A stretch of DNA of 64,000 nt from Ptiloglossa arizonensis (Eukaryota; Arthropoda; Insecta; Hymenoptera; Colletidae). The notes under the pieces are model-generated. The model worked only from the letters and a program-made list of their open reading frames with translations, was not told the origin of the DNA and made no database searches. The stretch covers positions 496,001 to 560,000 of the forward strand of contig NW_027478598.1 in assembly GCF_051014685.1 (NCBI RefSeq), in the 5' to 3' direction. A program made the position numbers and the translations under genes. This document shows, in pieces, positions 1 to 13,959 of this stretch; position 1 is the first letter of the stretch; each line of letters starts with the position of its first letter.

Positions 1-1462
1 TATACGCTATACGTTATGCGTTATAGGATATACGTTATACGTTACACGTTATACGTTATACGTTATACTTTATACGTTATACGTTATACGTTATACGTTA
101 TACGTTATACGTTATACGTTATATGTTATGCGTTATACGCTATACGTAATGCGTTATAGGTCATACCTTATAGGTGATACGTCATACGTTATACGTTATA
201 CGTGATACGTTATACGTTATACGTTATACGTTATACGTTGTACGTTATACGTTAAACGTTAGACGTTATATGTTATACGTTATACGTTGTACGTTATACG
301 TTATATGTAATATGTAATACGTTATACGTTATACGCTATACGTTATACGTTATACGTTGTACGTTATACGTTATACGTTATTCGTTATACGTTATACGTT
401 ATACGTTATACGTTATACGGTATACGTTATACGTTATGCGTTATACGTTATACGTTATACGTTATACGTTATACGTTTGACGTTATACGTTATACGGTAT
501 ACGTTATGCGTTATACGCTATACATTATGCGTTATAGGATATACGTCATGCGTTATAGGATATACGTTATACGTGATACGTTGTACGTTATACGTTATAC
601 GTTATACGTTATACGTTATACGTTATACGTTATACGTTATACGTTATACGTTATACGTTATACGTTATAGGTTATACGTTATACGTTATACGTTATACGT
701 TATACGTTATACGTTATACGTTATACGTTATACGTTATACGTTATACGTTATACGTTATACGTTATACGTTATACGTTATACGTTATACGTTATACGTTA
801 TACGTTATACGTTATACGTTATACGTTATACGTTATACGTTATACGTTATACGTTATACGTTATACGTTATACGTTATACGTTATACGTTATACGTTATA
901 CGTTATACGTTATACGTTATACGTTATACGTTATACGTTACTCGTTATACGTAATATGTAATGCGTTTTACGTTATAAGTTATACGTTATACGTTATACG
1001 TTATACGTTATACGTTATACGTTACTCGTTACACGTAATATGTAATACGTTTTACGCTTTACGTTATTCGTTATACGTTATACGTTATACGTTATACGTT
1101 ATACGTTATACGTTATACGTTATACGTTATGCGTTATACGCTATACGTTATGTGTTATAGGATATACGTTATACGTTATACGTTATACGTTATACGATAT
1201 ACGATATACTTTATACGTTATACGTTATACGTTATACGTTATACGTTATATGTTATACGTTATACGTTATACGTTATACGTTATACGTTGTACGTTATAC
1301 GTTAAACGTTAGACGTTATACGTTATACGTTATACGTTATACGTTATGCGTTATACGCTATACGTTATGCGTTATAGGATATGCGTTATACGTTACACGT
1401 TAAACGTTATACGTTATACTTTATACGTTATACGTTATACGTTATACGTTATACGTTATATG

Positions 1463-1525
1463 TTATGCGTTATACGCTATACGTAATGCGTTATAGGTCA
1501 TACCTTATACGTGATACGTCATACG
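1463..1525 (+). repeat. GGTCATACC block, type copy, left domain
   Basis: Nine-unit (63-bp) string of variants in fixed order: TTATGCG, TTATACG, CTATACG, TAATGCG, TTATAGG, TCATACC, TTATACG, TGATACG, TCATACG. The core AGGT-CAT-ACCT is an inverted repeat, and with one unpaired T the symmetry extends to TATA on both sides. The first G of GGTC marks further copies at 159, 1,790, 2,574, 2,959, 3,281, 5,325, 5,857, 6,536, 6,830, 8,944, 9,336, 10,008, 11,835, 13,900, 14,537, 15,664 and 16,301. Copies at 5,857 and 6,536 read GGTCATACG and have TTATTCG as second unit. Spacing is irregular. It is a candidate higher-order marker or protein-binding site; function unknown. Confidence 0.88.
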
Positions 1526-4227
1526 TTATACGTTATACGTTATACGTGATACGTTATACGTTATACGTTATACGTTATACGTTATACGTTATACGTTATA
1601 TGTTATGCTTTATACGCTATACGTTATGCGTTATAGGATATACGTTATACGTTACACGTTATACGTTATACGTTATACTATATACGTTATACGTTATACG
1701 TTATACGTTATACGTTATACGTTATACGTTATACGTTATACGTTATACGTTATATGTTATGCTTTATACGCTATACGTAATGCGTTATAGGTCATACCTT
1801 ATACGTGATACGTCATACGTTATACGTTATACGTTATACGTGATACGTTATACGTTATACGTTATACGTTATACGTTATACGTTGTACGTTATACGTTAA
1901 ACGTTAGACGTTATACGTTATACGTTATACGTTATACGTTATGCGTTATACGCTATACGTTATGCGTTATAGGATATACGTTATACGTTACACGTTATAC
2001 GTTATACGTTATTCGTTATACGTTATACGTTATACGTTATACGTTATACGTTACTCGTTACACGTAATATGTAATACGTTTTACGTTTTACGTTATTCGT
2101 TATACGTTATACGTTATACGTTATACGTTATACGTTATACGTTATACGTTATACGTTATACGTTATACGTTATACGTTATACGTTATGCGTTATACGCTA
2201 TACGTTATGTGTTATAGGATATACGTTATACGTTATACGTTATACGTTATACGTTATACGATATACTTTATACGTTATACGTTATACGTTATACGTTATA
2301 CGTTATACGTTATATGTTATACGTTATACGTTATACGTTATACGTTATACGTTGTACGTTATACGTTATACGTTAAACGTTAGACCTTATACGTTATACG
2401 TTATACGTTATACGTTATGCGTTATACGCTATACGTTATGCGTTATAGGATATACGTTATACGTTACACGTTATACGTTCTACGTTATACTTTATACGTT
2501 ATACGTTATACGTTATACGTTATATGTTATATTTTATATGTTATGCGTTATACGCTATACGTAATGCGTTATAGGTCATACCTTATACGTGATACGTCAT
2601 ACGTTATACGTTATACGTTATACGTGATACGTTATACGTTATACGTTATACGTTATACGTTGTACGTTATACGTTAAACGTTAGACGTTATATGTTATAC
2701 GTTATACGTTGTACGTTATACGTTATATGTAATATGTAATACGTTGTACGTTATACGTTAAACGTTAGACGTTATACGTTATACGTTATACGTTATACGT
2801 TATGCGTTATACGCTATACGTTATGCGTTATAGGATATACGTTATACGTTACACGTTATACTTTATACGTTATACTTTATACGTTATACGTTATACGTTA
2901 TACGTTATACGTTATACGTTATATGTTATGCGTTATACGCTATACGTAATGCGTTATAGGTCATACCTTATACGTGATACGTCATACGTTATACGTTATA
3001 CGTTATACGTGATACGTTATACGTTATACGTTATACGTTATACGTTATACGTTGTACGTTATACGTTAAACGTTAGACGTTATACGTTATACGTTATACG
3101 TTATACGTTATACGTTATACGTTATACGTTATGCGTTATACGCTATACGTTATGCGTTATAGGATATACGTTATACGTTACACGTTATACGTTATACGTT
3201 ATACTTTATACGTTATACGTTATACGTTATACGTTATACGTTATATGTTATGCGTTATACGCTATACGTAATGCGTTATAGGTCATACCTTATAGGTGAT
3301 ACGTCATACGTTATACGTTATACGTGATACGTTATACGTTATACGTTATACGTTATACGTTGTACGTTATACGTTAAACGTTAGACGTTATATGTTATAC
3401 GTTATACGTTGTACGTTATACGTTATATGTAATATGTAATACGTTATACGTTATACGCTATACGTTATACGTTATACGTTGTACGTTATACGTTATACGT
3501 TATTCGTTATACGTTATACGTTATACGTTATACGTTATACGTTACTCGTTACACGTAATATGTAATACGTTTTACGTTTTACGTTATTCGTTATACGTTA
3601 TACGTTATACGTTATACGTTATACGTTATACGTTATACGTTATACGTTATACGTTATACGTTATGCGTTATACGCTATACGTTATGTGTTATAGGATATA
3701 CGTTATACGTTATACGTTATACGTTATACGTTATACGTTATACGATATACTTTATACGTTATACGTTATACGTTATACGTTATACGTTATATGTTATACG
3801 TTATACGTTATACGTTATATGTTATACGTTATACGTTATACGTTATACGTTGTACGTTATACGTTAAACGTTAGACGTTATACGTTATACGTTATACGTT
3901 ATACGTTATACGTTATACGTTATACCTTATACGTTATACGTTGTACGTTATACGTTATACGTTATACGTTATACGTTATACGTTATACGTTATACGTTAT
4001 ACGTTATACGTTATACGTTATACGTTATACGTTATACGTTATACGCTATACGTTATACGTTATACGTTATACGTTATACGTTATACGTTATACGTTATAC
4101 GTTATACGTTATACGTTATACGTTATACGTTATACGTTATACGTTATACGTTATACGTTATACGTTATACGTTATACGTTATACGTTATACGTTATACGT
4201 TATACGTTATACGTTATACGTTATACG

Positions 4228-4346
4228 TTGTACGTTATACGTTGTACGTTATACGTTGTACGTTATACGTTGTACGTTATACGTTGTACGTTATACGTTG
4301 TACGTTATACGTTGTACGTTATACGTTGTACGTTATACGTTGTACG
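4228..4346 (+). repeat. 14-bp dimer subarray TTGTACG/TTATACG
   Basis: Nine TTGTACG units alternate strictly with TTATACG over 119 bp, so the local period is 14 bp instead of 7. It sits inside otherwise pure consensus. A dimer period shows that the unit of amplification here was two heptamers. Confidence 0.93.
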
Positions 4347-5451
4347 TTATACGTTATACGTTATACGTTATACGTTATACGTTATACGTTATACGTTATG
4401 CGTTATACGCTATACGTTATGCGTTATAGGATATACGTTATACGTTATACGTTATACGTTATACGTTATACGTTATACGTTATACGTTATACGTTATACG
4501 TTATACGTTATACGTTATACGTTGTACGTTATACGTTATACGTTATACGTTATACGTTATACGTTATACGTTATACGTTATACGTTATACGTTATACGTT
4601 ATACGTTATACGTTATACGTTATACGTTATACGTTTTACGTTATTCGTTATACGTTATACGTTATACGTTATACGTTATACGTTATACGTTATACGTTAT
4701 ACGTTATACGTTATTCGTTATACGTTATACGTTATACGTTATACGTTATACGTTATACGTTATACGTTATACGTTATACGTTATACGTTATACGTTATAC
4801 GTTATACGTTATAAGTTATACGTTATACGTTATACGTTATAGGTCATACCTTATACGTGATACGTCATACGTTATACGTTATACGTTATACGTTATTCGT
4901 TATACGTTATACGTTATACGTTATACGTTATACGTTAGACGTTATAGTTTATACGTAATACGTAATACGTTATACGTTATACGTTATACGTTACACGTTA
5001 TAGGTTATACGTTACACGTTATAAGTTATACGTTATACGTTATACGTTATACGTTATACGTTATACGTTATACGTTATACGTTATACGTTATACGTTATA
5101 CGTTATACGTTATACGTTATACGTTATACGTTATACGTTATACGTTATACGTTATACGTTATACGTTATACGTTATACGTTATACGTTATAGGTTATACG
5201 TTATACGTTATACGTTATACGTTATACGTTATACGTTATACGTTATACGTTATAAGTTATACGTTATACGTTATACGTTATACGTTATACATTATGCGTT
5301 ATACGCTATACGTAATGCGTTATAGGTCATACCTTATACGTGATACGTCATACGTTATACGTTATACGTGATACGTTATACGTTATACGTTATAAGTTAG
5401 ACGTTATAGTTTATACGTAATACGTAATACGTTATACGTTATACGTTATAC

Positions 5452-6809
5452 GTTACACGTTATAGGTTATACGTTACACGTTATAAGTTATACGTTATAC
5501 GTTATACGTTATACGTTATACGTTATACGTTATACGTTATACGTTATACGTTATACGTTGTACGTTATACGTTAAACGTTAGACGTTATATGTTATACGT
5601 TATACGTTGTACGTTATACGTTATATGTAATATGTAATACGTTGTACGTTATACGTTAAACGTTAGACGTTATACGTTATACGTTATACGTTATACGTTA
5701 TGCGTTATACGCTATACGTTATGCGTTATAGGATATACGTTATACGTTACACGTTATACGTTATACGTTATACTTTATACGTTATACGTTATACGTTATA
5801 CGTTATACGTTATACGTTATATGTTATGCGTTATTCGCTATACGTAATGCGTTATAGGTCATACGTTATACGTGATACGTCATACGTTATACGTTATACG
5901 TTATACGTGATACGTTATACGTTATACGTTATACGTTATACGTTGTACGTTATACGTTAAACGTTAGACGTTATACGTTATACGTTATACGTTATACGTT
6001 ATGCGTTATACGCTATACGTTATGCGTTATAGGATATACGTTATACGTTACACGTTATACGTTATACGTTATACTTGATACGTTATACGTTATACGTTAT
6101 ACGTTACACGTTATATGTTATGCGTTATACGTTACACGTTATAGGTTATACGTTACACGTTATAAGTTATACGTTATACGTTATACGTTATACGTTATAC
6201 GTTATACGTTATACGTTATACGTTATACGTTATACGTTGTACGTTATACGTTAAACGTTAGACGTTATATGTTATACGTTATACGTTGTACGTTATACGT
6301 TATATGTAATATGTAATACGTTGTACGTTATACGTTAAACGTTAGACGTTATACGTTATACGTTATACGTTATACGTTATGCGTTATACGCTATACGTTA
6401 TGCGTTATAGGATATACGTTATACGTTACACGTTATACGTTATACGTTATACTTTATACGTTATACGTTATACGTTATACGTTATACGTTATACGTTATA
6501 TGTTATGCGTTATTCGCTATACGTAATGCGTTATAGGTCATACGTTATACGTGATACGTCATACGTTATACGTTATACGTTATACGTGATACGTTATACG
6601 TTATACGTTATACGTTATACGTTGTACGTTATACGTTAAACGTTAGACGTTATACGTTATACGTTATACGTTATACGTTATGCGTTATACGCTATACGTT
6701 ATGCGTTATAGGATATACGTTATACGTTACACGTTATACGTTATACGTTATACTTTATACGTTATACGTTATACGTTATACGTTACACGTTATATGTTAT
6801 GCGTTATAC
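5452..6809 (+). repeat. 679-bp tandem duplication (97 units)
   Basis: Positions 5,452-6,130 and 6,131-6,809 carry the same series of variants: TTACACG-TTATAGG, TTGTACG-TTAAACG-TTAGACG-TTATATG, the altered GGTCATACG block with TTATTCG, then a second TTGTACG string. I noted one difference, TTGATAC near 6,074 where the second copy has TTTATAC. The offset is exactly 97 units. Confidence 0.88.
5558..5592 (+). repeat. TTGTACG-TTAAACG-TTAGACG-TTATATG block
   Basis: Five-unit string TTGTACG, TTATACG, TTAAACG, TTAGACG, TTATATG, commonly followed by a second TTGTACG and by TTATATG-TAATATG-TAATACG. Other full or partial copies lie near 238, 2,659, 3,359, 6,237, 6,908, 12,649, 17,115, 48,055, 49,230, 53,223, 54,365, 56,828, 59,558 and 61,651. 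A sub-type with TCAAACG instead of TTAAACG occurs at 9,045, 9,710, 14,001, 14,239, 15,128 and 15,366 (position of the C) and marks two local duplications. Confidence 0.85.
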
Positions 6810-8399
6810 GCTATACGTAATGCGTTATAGGTCATACCTTATACGTGATACGTCATACGTTATACGTTATACGTGATACGTTATACGTTATACGTTATAC
6901 GTTATACGTTGTACGTTATACGTTAAACGTTAGACGTTATATGTTATACGTTATACGTTGTACGTTATACGTTATATGTAATATGTAATACGTTATACGT
7001 TATACGCTATACGTTATACGTTATACGTTGTACGTTATACGTTATACGTTATTCGTTATACGTTATACGTTATACGTTATACGTTATACGTTACTCGTTA
7101 CACGTAATATGTAATACGTTTTACGTTTTACGTTATTCGTTATACGTTATACGTTATACGTTATACGTTATACGTTATACGTTATACGTTATGCGTTATA
7201 CGCTATACGTTATGTGTTATAGGATATACGTTATACGTTATACGTTATACGTTATACGTTATACGTTATACGATATACTTTATACGTTATACGTTATACG
7301 TTATACGTTATACGTTATGCGTTATACGTTATACGTTATACGTTATACGTTATACGTTATACGTTATACGTTATACGTTATACGTTATACGGTATACGTT
7401 ATACGTTATGCGTTATACGGTATACGTTATACGTTATACGTTATACGTTTGACGTTATACGTTATACGGTATACGTTATGCGTTATACGCTATACATTAT
7501 GCGTTATAGGATATACGTTATGCGTTATAGGATATACGTTATACGTGATACGTTGTACGTTATACGTTATACGTTATACGTTATACGTTATACGTTGTAC
7601 GTTATACGTTATACGTTATACGTTATACGTTATACGTTATACGTTATAGGTTATACGTTATACGTTATACGTTATACGTTATACGTTATACGTTATACGT
7701 TATACGTTATACGTTATACGTTATACGTTATACGTTATACGTTATACGTTATACGTTATACGTTATACGTTATACGTTATACGTTATACGTTATACGTTA
7801 TAGGTTATACGTTATACGTTATACGTTATACGTCATACGTTATACGTTATACGTTATACGTTATACGTTATACGTTATACGTTATACGTTATACGTTATA
7901 CGTTATACGTTATACGTTATAGGTTATACGTTATACGTTATACGTTATACGTTATACGTTATACGTTATACGTTATACGTTATACGTTATACGTTATACG
8001 TTATACGTTATACGTTATACGTTACACGTTATACGTTATACGTTATACGTTATACGTTATACGTTATACGTTATACGTTATACGTTATACGTTATAGGTT
8101 ATACGTTATACGTTATACGTTATACGTCATACGTTATACGTTATACGTTATACGTTATACGTTATACGTTATACGTTATACGTTATACGTTATACGTTAT
8201 ACGTTATACGTTATACGTTATACGTTATACGTTATACGTTATACGTTATACGTTATACGTTATACGTTATACGTTATACGTTATACGTTATACGTTATAC
8301 GTTATACGTTATACGTTATACGTTATACGTTATACGTTATACGTTATACGTTATACGTTATACGTTATACGTTATACGTTATACGTTATACGTTATACG

Positions 8400-8441
8400 T
8401 TACTCGTTATACGTAATATGTAATGCGTTTTACGTTATAAG
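8400..8441 (+). repeat. TTACTCG-TAATATG-TTTTACG block
   Basis: Six-unit string TTACTCG, TTATACG, TAATATG, TAATGCG, TTTTACG, TTATAAG. In most other copies the fourth unit is TAATACG, and some copies have TTACACG as second unit. Related copies lie near 944, 1,022, 2,050, 3,542, 7,090, 8,477, 10,787, 12,831, 13,357, 17,297, 17,809, 24,195, 26,596, 28,228, 28,814, 29,258, 35,711, 37,468, 39,050, 39,442, 39,618, 40,884, 41,676, 44,357, 62,801 and 63,571. It often follows the GGTCATACC block by two or three units, so the two form a longer compound string. Confidence 0.85.
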
Positions 8442-9044
8442 TTATACGTTATACGTTATACGTTATACGTTATACGTTACTCGTTACACGTAATATGTAA
8501 TACGTTTTACGTTTTACGTTATTCGTTATACGTTATACGTTATACGTTATACGTTATACGTTATACGTTATACGTTATACGTTATGCGTTATACGCTATA
8601 CGTTATGTGTTATAGGATATACGTTATACGTTATACGTTATACGTTATACAATATACGATATACTTTATACGTTATACGTTATACGTTACACGTTATACG
8701 TTATATGTTATACGTTATACGTTATACGTTATACGTTGTACGTTATACTTTAAACGTTAGACGTTATACGTTATACGTTATACGTTATACGTTATGCGTT
8801 ATACGCTATACGTTATGCGTTATAGGATATACGTTATACGTTACACGTTATACGTTATACGTTATACTTTATACGTTATACGTTATACGTTATACGTTAT
8901 ACGTTATATGTTATGCGTTATACGCTATACGTAATGCGTTATAGGTCATACCTTATACGTGATACGTCATACGTTATACGTTATACGTTATACGTGATAC
9001 GTTATACGTTATACGTTATACGTTATACGTTGTACGTTATACGT

Positions 9045-10100
9045 CAAACGTTAGACGTTATATGTTATACGTTATACGTTGTACGTTATACATTATATGT
9101 AATATGTAATACGTTGTACGTTATACGTTAAACGTTAGACGTTATACGTTATACGTTATACGTTATACGTTATACGTTATGCGTTATACGCTATACGTTA
9201 TGCGTTATAGGATATACGTTATACGTTACACGTTATACGTTATACGTTATACTTTATACGTTATACGTTATACGTTATACGTTATACGTTATACGTTATA
9301 TGTTATGCGTTATACGCTATACGTAATGCGTTATAGGTCATACCTTATACGTGATACGTCATACGTTATACGTTATACGTTATACGTGATACGTTATACG
9401 TTATACGTTATACGTTATACGTTTGACGTTATACGTTATACGGTATACGTTATGCGTTATACGCTATACATTATGCGTTATAGGATATACGTTATGCGTT
9501 ATAGGATATACGTTATACGTGATACGTTGTACGTTATACGTTATACGTTATACGTTATACGTTATAGGTTATACGTTATACGTTATACGTTATACGTTAT
9601 ACGATATACTTTATACGTTATACGTTATACGTTATACGTTATACGTTAGGCGTTATACGTTATACGTTATACGTTATACGTTATACGTTATACGTTGTAC
9701 GTTATACGTCAAACGTTAGACGTTATATGTTATACGTTATACGTTGTACGTTATACGTTATATGTAATATGTAATACGTTGTACGTTATACGTTAAACGT
9801 TAGACGTTATACGTTATACGTTATACGTTATACGTTATACGTTATGCGTTATACGCTATACGTTATGCGTTATAGGATATACGTTATACGTTACACGTTA
9901 TACGTTATACGTTATACTTTATACGTTATACGTTATACGTTATACGTTATACGTTATACGTTATACGTTATATGTTATGCGTTATACGCTATACGTAATG
10001 CGTTATAGGTCATACCTTATACGTGATACGTCATACGTTATACGTTATACGTTATACGTGATACGTTATACGTTATACGTTATACGTTATACGTTTGACG
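9045..10100 (+). repeat. Local duplication, offset 665-672 bp
   Basis: The rare TCAAACG unit (9,045 and 9,710), the GGTCATACC block (9,336 and 10,008) and the TTTGACG-GTATACG string (9,421 and 10,093) recur in the same order. The offset grows from 665 to 672 bp, so one heptamer was gained between the markers. Confidence 0.82.
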
Positions 10101-11709
10101 TTATACGTTATACGGTATACGTTATGCGTTATACGCTATACATTATGCGTTATTGGATATACGTTATGCGTTATAGGATATACGTTATACGTGATACGTT
10201 GTACGTTATACGTTATACGTTATACGTTATACGTTATACGTTATACGTTATACGTTATACGTTATACGTTATACGTTATACGTTATAGGTTATACGTTAT
10301 ACGTTATACGTTATACGTTATACGTTATGCGTTATACGCTATACGTTATGTGTTATAGGATATACGTTATACGTTATACGTTATACGTTATACGATATAC
10401 GATATACTTTATACGTTATACGTTATACGTTATACGTTATCCGATATACTTTATACGTTATACGTTATACGTTATACGTTATACGTTAGGCGTTATACGT
10501 TATACGTTATACGTTATACGTTATACGTTGTACGTTATACGTTATACGTTATACGTTATACGGTATACGTTATACGTTATGCGTTATACGTTATACGTTA
10601 TACGTTATACGTTATACGTTTGACGTTATACGTTATACGGTATACGTTATGCGTTATACGCTATACGTTATATGTAATGTGTAATACGTTATACGTTATA
10701 CGCTATACGTTATACGTTATACGTTGTACGTTATACGTTATACGTTATTCGTTATACGTTATACGTTATACGTTATACGTTATACGTTACTCGTTACACG
10801 TAATATGTAATACGTTTTACGTTTTACGTTATTCGTTATACGTTATACGTTATACGTTATACGTTATACGTTATACGTTATACGTTATACGTTATACGTT
10901 ATACGTTATACGTTATACGTTATGCGTTATACGCTATACGTTATGTGTTATAGGATATACGTTATACGTTATACGTTATACGTTATACGTTATACGATAT
11001 ACTTTATACGTTATACGTTATACGTTATACGTTATACGTTATGCGTTATACGTTATACGTTATACGTTATACGTTATACGTTATACGTTATACGTTATAC
11101 GTTATACGTTATACGGTATACGTTATACGTTATGCGTTGTACGTTATACGTTATACGTTATACGTTATACGTTATACGTTTGACGTTATACGTTATACGG
11201 TATACGTTATGCGTTATACGCTATACATTATGCGTTATAGGATATACGTTATGCGTTATAGGATATACGTTATACGTGATACGTTGTACGTTATACGTTA
11301 TACGTTATACGTTATACGTTATACGTTATACGTTATACGTTATACGTTATACGTTATACGTTATACGTTATAGGTTATACGTTATACGTTATACGTTATA
11401 CGTTATACGTTATACGTTATACGTTATACGTTATACGTTATACGTTATACGTTATACGTTATACGTTATACGTTATACGTTATACGTTATACGTTATACG
11501 TTATACGTTATACGTTATACGTTATACGTTATACGTTATACGTTATACGTTATACGTTATAGGTTATACGTTATACGTTATACGTTATACGTCATACGTT
11601 ATACGTTATACGTTATACGTTATACGTTATACGTTATACGTTATACGTTATACGTTATACGTTATACGTTATACGTTATACGTTATACGTTATACGTTTG
11701 ACGTTATAC

Positions 11710-13394
11710 GTTATACGGTATACGTTATACGTTATGCGTTATACGTTATACGTTATACGTTATACGTTATACGTTTGACGTTATACGTTATACGGTATAC
11801 GTTATGCGTTATACGTTATACGTAATGCGTTATAGGTCATACCTTATACGTGATACGTCATACGTTATACGTTATACGTGATACGTTATACGTTATACGT
11901 TATACGTTATACGTTATACGTTATACGTTATACGTTATACGGTATACGTTATACGTTATACGTTATACGTTATACGTTATACGTTATACGTTATACGTTA
12001 GACGTTATAGTTTATACGTAATACGTAATACGTTATACGTTATACGTTATACGTTACACGTTATACGTTATACGTTACACGTTATAAGTTATACGTTATA
12101 CGTTATACGTTATACGTTATGCGTTATACGTTATACGTTATACGTTATACGTTATACGTTATACGTTATACGTTATACGTTATACGTTATACGTTTGTCG
12201 TTATACGTTATACGTTATACGTTATACGTTATACGTTATACGTTATACGTTATACGTTATACGTTATACGTTATACGTTATACGTTATACGTTATACGTT
12301 ATTCGTTACGCGTTATACGTTATACGTTATACGTTATGCGTTATACGTTATGCGTTATGCGTTATACGTTATACGTTATCCATTATACGTTATACGTTAT
12401 ACGTTATACGTTATTCATTATACGTTATACGTAATACATTATACGTTATACGTTATACGTTATACGTTATACGTTATACGTTATACGTCATACGTTATAC
12501 GTTGTACGTTATACGTTATACGTTATACGTTATACGTTATACGTTATACGTTATACGTTATACGCTATACGTTATTCGTTATACGTTATACGTTATACGT
12601 TATACGTTATACGTGATACGTTATACGTTATACGTTATACGTTATACGTTGTACGTTATACGTTAAACGTTAGACGTTATATGTTATACGTTATACGTTG
12701 TACGTTATACGTTATATGTAATATGTAATACGTTATACGTTATACGCTATACGTTATACGTTATACGTTGTACGTTATACGTTATACGTTATTCGTTATA
12801 CGTTATACGTTATACGTTATACGTTATACGTTACTCGTTACACGTAATATGTAATACGTTTTACGTTTTACGTTATTCGTTATACGTTATACGTTATACG
12901 TTATACGTTATACGTTATACGTTATACGTTATACGTTATACGTTATACGTTATACGTTATACGTTATGCGTTATACGCTATACGTTATGTGTTATAGGAT
13001 ATACGTTATACGTTATACGTTATACGTTATACGATATACTTTATACGTTATACGTTATACGTTATACGTTATACGTTATGCGTTATACGTTATACGTTAT
13101 ACGTTATACGTTATACGTTATACGTTATACGTTATACGTTATACGTTATACGTTATACGTTATACGTTATACGTTATACGTTATACGTTATACGTTATAC
13201 GTTATACGTTATACGTTATACGTTATACGTTATACGTTATACGTTATACGTTATACGTTATACGTTATACGTTATACGTTATACGTTATACGTTATACGT
13301 TATACGTTATACGTTATACGTTATACGTTATACGTTATACGTTATACGTTATACGTTACTCGTTATACGTAATATGTAATGCGTTTTACGTTAT
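11710..13394 (+). repeat. 1.69-kb segment, duplicated at 16,176
   Basis: Contains TTTGACG-GTATACG, the GGTCATACC block at 11,835, the TTAGACG-TTATAGT block at 11,998, a TTTGTCG unit near 12,194, the TTATTCG-TTACGCG string near 12,300, the TTGTACG-TTAAACG block and a long pure run ending at 13,358. The copy at 16,176-17,860 has the same order at a constant 4,466-bp offset (638 units). One difference: CTATACG near 12,564 is CTATTCG in the second copy. Confidence 0.87.
11998..12032 (+). repeat. TTAGACG-TTATAGT-TAATACG block
   Basis: Five-unit string TTAGACG, TTATAGT, TTATACG, TAATACG, TAATACG, followed after about three consensus units by TTACACG and usually TTATAAG. The same string occurs near 4,936, 5,399, 16,464, 19,453, 20,076, 23,658, 25,053, 26,352, 33,947, 35,229, 36,600, 42,230, 43,468 and 45,167. 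From about 46 kb on the second unit is TTATAGG or TTATTGG instead (near 46,988, 47,667, 50,327, 50,990, 51,931, 53,827, 55,613, 55,808, 56,453, 57,432, 58,817, 60,163 and 62,058). This is a clean domain-specific marker. Function unknown. Confidence 0.85.
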
Positions 13395-13959
13395 AAGTTA
13401 TACGTTATACGTTATACGTTATACGTTATACGTTACTCGTTACACGTAATATGTAATACGTTTTACGTTTTACGTTATTCGTTATACGTTATACGTTATA
13501 CGTTATACGTTATACGTTATACGTTATACGTTATACGTTATGCGTTATACGCTATACGTTATGTGTTATAGGATATACGTTATACGTTATACGTTATACG
13601 TTATACAATATACGATATACTTTATACGTTATACGTTATACGTTAAACGTTATACGTTATATGTTATACGTTATACGTTATACGTTATACGTTGTACGTT
13701 ATACTTTAAACGTTAGACGTTATACGTTATACGTTATACGTTATACGTTATGCGTTATACGCTATACGTTATGCGTTATAGGATATACGTTATACGTTAC
13801 ACGTTATACGTTATACGTTATACTTTATACGTTATACGTTATACGTTATACGTTATACGTTATATGTTATGCGTTATACGCTATACGTAATGCGTTATAG
13901 GTCATACCTTATACGTGATACGTCATACGTTATACGTTATACGTTATACGTGATACGTT

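Noticed and set aside
1374..1384. Ribosome binding site AGGA before ATG (TATAGGATATGCG)
   Set aside because: The spacing is two bases, too short to work, and the AGGA comes from the recurrent TTATAGG-ATATACG variant string.
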